A stretch of DNA of 25,360 nucleotides from the NCBI GenBank assembly GCA_025055055.1, contig JANWYX010000005.1, positions 1 to 25,360 on the forward strand, given 5' to 3'. A model generated the notes under the pieces. That model worked only from the letters and a program-made list of their open reading frames with translations. It was not told where the DNA came from and ran no database searches. This document shows, piece after piece, positions 24,191 through 25,360 of this stretch; positions within the stretch are counted from its first letter, which is position 1, and the number at the start of each line of letters is the position of its first letter. Made by a program: the position numbers and the translations under genes. Source of the stretch: Caldilinea sp. Its GTDB lineage: Bacteria; Chloroflexota; Anaerolineae; Caldilineales; Caldilineaceae.

Positions 24191-25360
24191 ATGAATGTTT
24201 TGCTCGTTACGATCGGCACCCACGGCGATGTGCAGCCCTATATCGCGCTGGCCTATGGCTTACAGTCCGCCGGTTGCACGGTTGTTCTCTGCACACATGC
24301 AACGCACCGGAACTTTGTCGAGAGGTACGGCGTTGCCTTTGCACCGCTTGCCGGCGACATACGCGCCCTGCTGGCAGGTGACGATGGTCGTAAGCTCCTG
24401 ACGCAACGCAATCCTCTTGCGGCAGTGCGTCGGCTCCACTTGCTTGCTGCGCCCCTGCTCCGGCAAGTCATGCTCGACATCATCGAAGCCGCCCAGGGCG
24501 CCGATCTCATCCTGGCCTCGACGCTCGCCTATCCCAACGCCGTCACCGCCGGCCATGTCCACCACATTCCGCTGATGCTGGCCGGCCTGCAGCCCATCAC
24601 GCCCACCTCGGCCTTTCCCTGCCCTCTGCTGCCTCCCTTGTCTCGTTCTTTCCCGGGCAGCGGTGCCTACCATCGTCTGTCTCATCACGCTGCCTTTCGG
24701 CTGCTGCAATTCACCTCGGCCCGCCTCGTCAATCGTCACCGTCGCGAGCTGACCGGCCTGCCTGCGCTCCGCTACGCAGATGTGTTCGGCGACTTGATCG
24801 CCCAGCGCACGCCGGTGATCTACGGCTTCAGCGAACATTTGCTGCCTCGACCGGCGGACTACGGATCATCGGTTCATCTGACGGGTTTCTGGTTCCTGGA
24901 AACCACGAATGGCTGGGAGCCTTCGCCTGCGTTGGAAGCTTTTTTGGCGAACGGCCCGCCGCCGGTCTACGTGGGCTTTGGCAGCATGAGCGATCGCAAG
25001 CCTGAGGAGACGGCGCAGATCGTAGTTGAGGCGCTCCGTCGCAGCGGCCAACGTGGCATCCTGGCTGCCGGGTGGCAGGGACTACGCGTCGATCGTCGCC
25101 ATCCGGATATCCACTCGATTGATCACGCGCCGCACGCTTGGCTTTTCCCGCAGGTTGCCTTGACGGTGCATCATGCAGGCGTCGGAACGGTGGCCGCAGC
25201 GCTGCGTGCAGGCGTTCCACAGGCGCTCGTTCCTTTCGGCGCCGACCAGCCGCTATGGGCAGAAATGGCCTATCGTCGGGGGGTGGCGCCCCGCCCGATT
25301 CCGCGCAGCCGCCTGACGCCGGACAACCTTTCCGCCGCAATTGCACAGGCGCTGCGTGCG
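24191..25360 (+). CDS. GT1-type (UDP-glycosyltransferase/MGT-like) glycosyltransferase, 3' end cut by window
   Basis: 390 codons are present with no stop before the window end; family members are about 400-430 aa, so only a few tens of residues are missing. The N-terminus MNVLLVTIGTHGDVQPYIAL is the signature of the sterol 3-beta-glucosyltransferase and macrolide/glycopeptide glycosyltransferase group (GT1). The donor domain has VYVGFGSM (about 259-266) and the HHAGVGTVAAALRAGVPQALVPFGADQPLWAE block (about 327-358), which contacts the nucleotide and sugar. It is a soluble or peripheral GT-B enzyme that glycosylates lipids, sterol-like compounds or small molecules. Upstream is a repeat-bearing gap, and only a weak GGTGA serves as ribosome-binding site. 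Acceptor and donor are unknown. Confidence 0.92.
   Translation, partial: MNVLLVTIGTHGDVQPYIALAYGLQSAGCTVVLCTHATHRNFVERYGVAFAPLAGDIRALLAGDDGRKLLTQRNPLAAVRRLHLLAAPLLRQVMLDIIEAAQGADLILASTLAYPNAVTAGHVHHIPLMLAGLQPITPTSAFPCPLLPPLSRSFPGSGAYHRLSHHAAFRLLQFTSARLVNRHRRELTGLPALRYADVFGDLIAQRTPVIYGFSEHLLPRPADYGSSVHLTGFWFLETTNGWEPSPALEAFLANGPPPVYVGFGSMSDRKPEETAQIVVEALRRSGQRGILAAGWQGLRVDRRHPDIHSIDHAPHAWLFPQVALTVHHAGVGTVAAALRAGVPQALVPFGADQPLWAEMAYRRGVAPRPIPRSRLTPDNLSAAIAQALRA

Overview
The window is GC-rich bacterial chromosome, most consistent with a Chloroflexota (Anaerolineae/Caldilineae-like) organism. This is an inference from the gene mix: large multidomain cell-wall proteins with NBR1-like Ig and SH3-like domains, an EF-P with a PGNWRA loop, SelB behind a coiled-coil protein, and a radical-SAM DNA-repair-type gene under a GAAC-N4-GTTC LexA-type box. 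No rRNA, tRNA, CRISPR array, transposase or integrase was recognised.

Layout. (1) 1-8135, plus strand: the 3' end of a LivF-type ABC ATPase, two large paralogous cell-wall-hydrolase-like proteins, then scpA. The paralogues share an N-terminal glycosidase-like barrel. One continues into five SH3-like repeats and an M23 metallopeptidase. The other continues into an NBR1-like Ig domain and three PGRP/amidase domains, of which only the last keeps its zinc ligands. Neither has a visible signal peptide. (2) 8227-10331, minus strand: dtd, an aldo/keto reductase and a conserved-looking protein of unknown function, in that transcription order. (3) 10351-11693: a divergent radical-SAM/HhH gene. Its -35/-10 promoter carries a LexA-type box in the spacer and lies right at the start codon. 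A REP-like palindrome and a terminator follow the gene. (4) 11694-15645, minus strand: a four-TM protein overlapping a renalase-like FAD oxidoreductase, and a pair of overlapping GT4 glycosyltransferases. (5) 15646-16053: a 408-base regulatory gap. (6) 16054-19281, plus strand: a long coiled-coil protein abutting selB, implying selenocysteine decoding. (7) 19364-22549, minus strand: pentapeptide-repeat protein, VTC polyphosphate-polymerase domain, DUF4956 membrane protein and secreted lamin-tail protein, with overlapping or near-abutting genes. (8) 22653-25360, plus strand: an ICMT-like methyltransferase, efp, a repeat-bearing gap and a GT1-type glycosyltransferase cut by the window end.

Three places stand out. 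The first is the pair of leaderless-looking (no signal peptide) glycosidase/peptidase/amidase fusions. The second is the SOS-box-controlled radical-SAM gene. The third is the VTC-DUF4956-lamin-tail cassette, which lacks the CotH kinase usually found with it. Family assignments come from motifs read by eye; no database search was possible.
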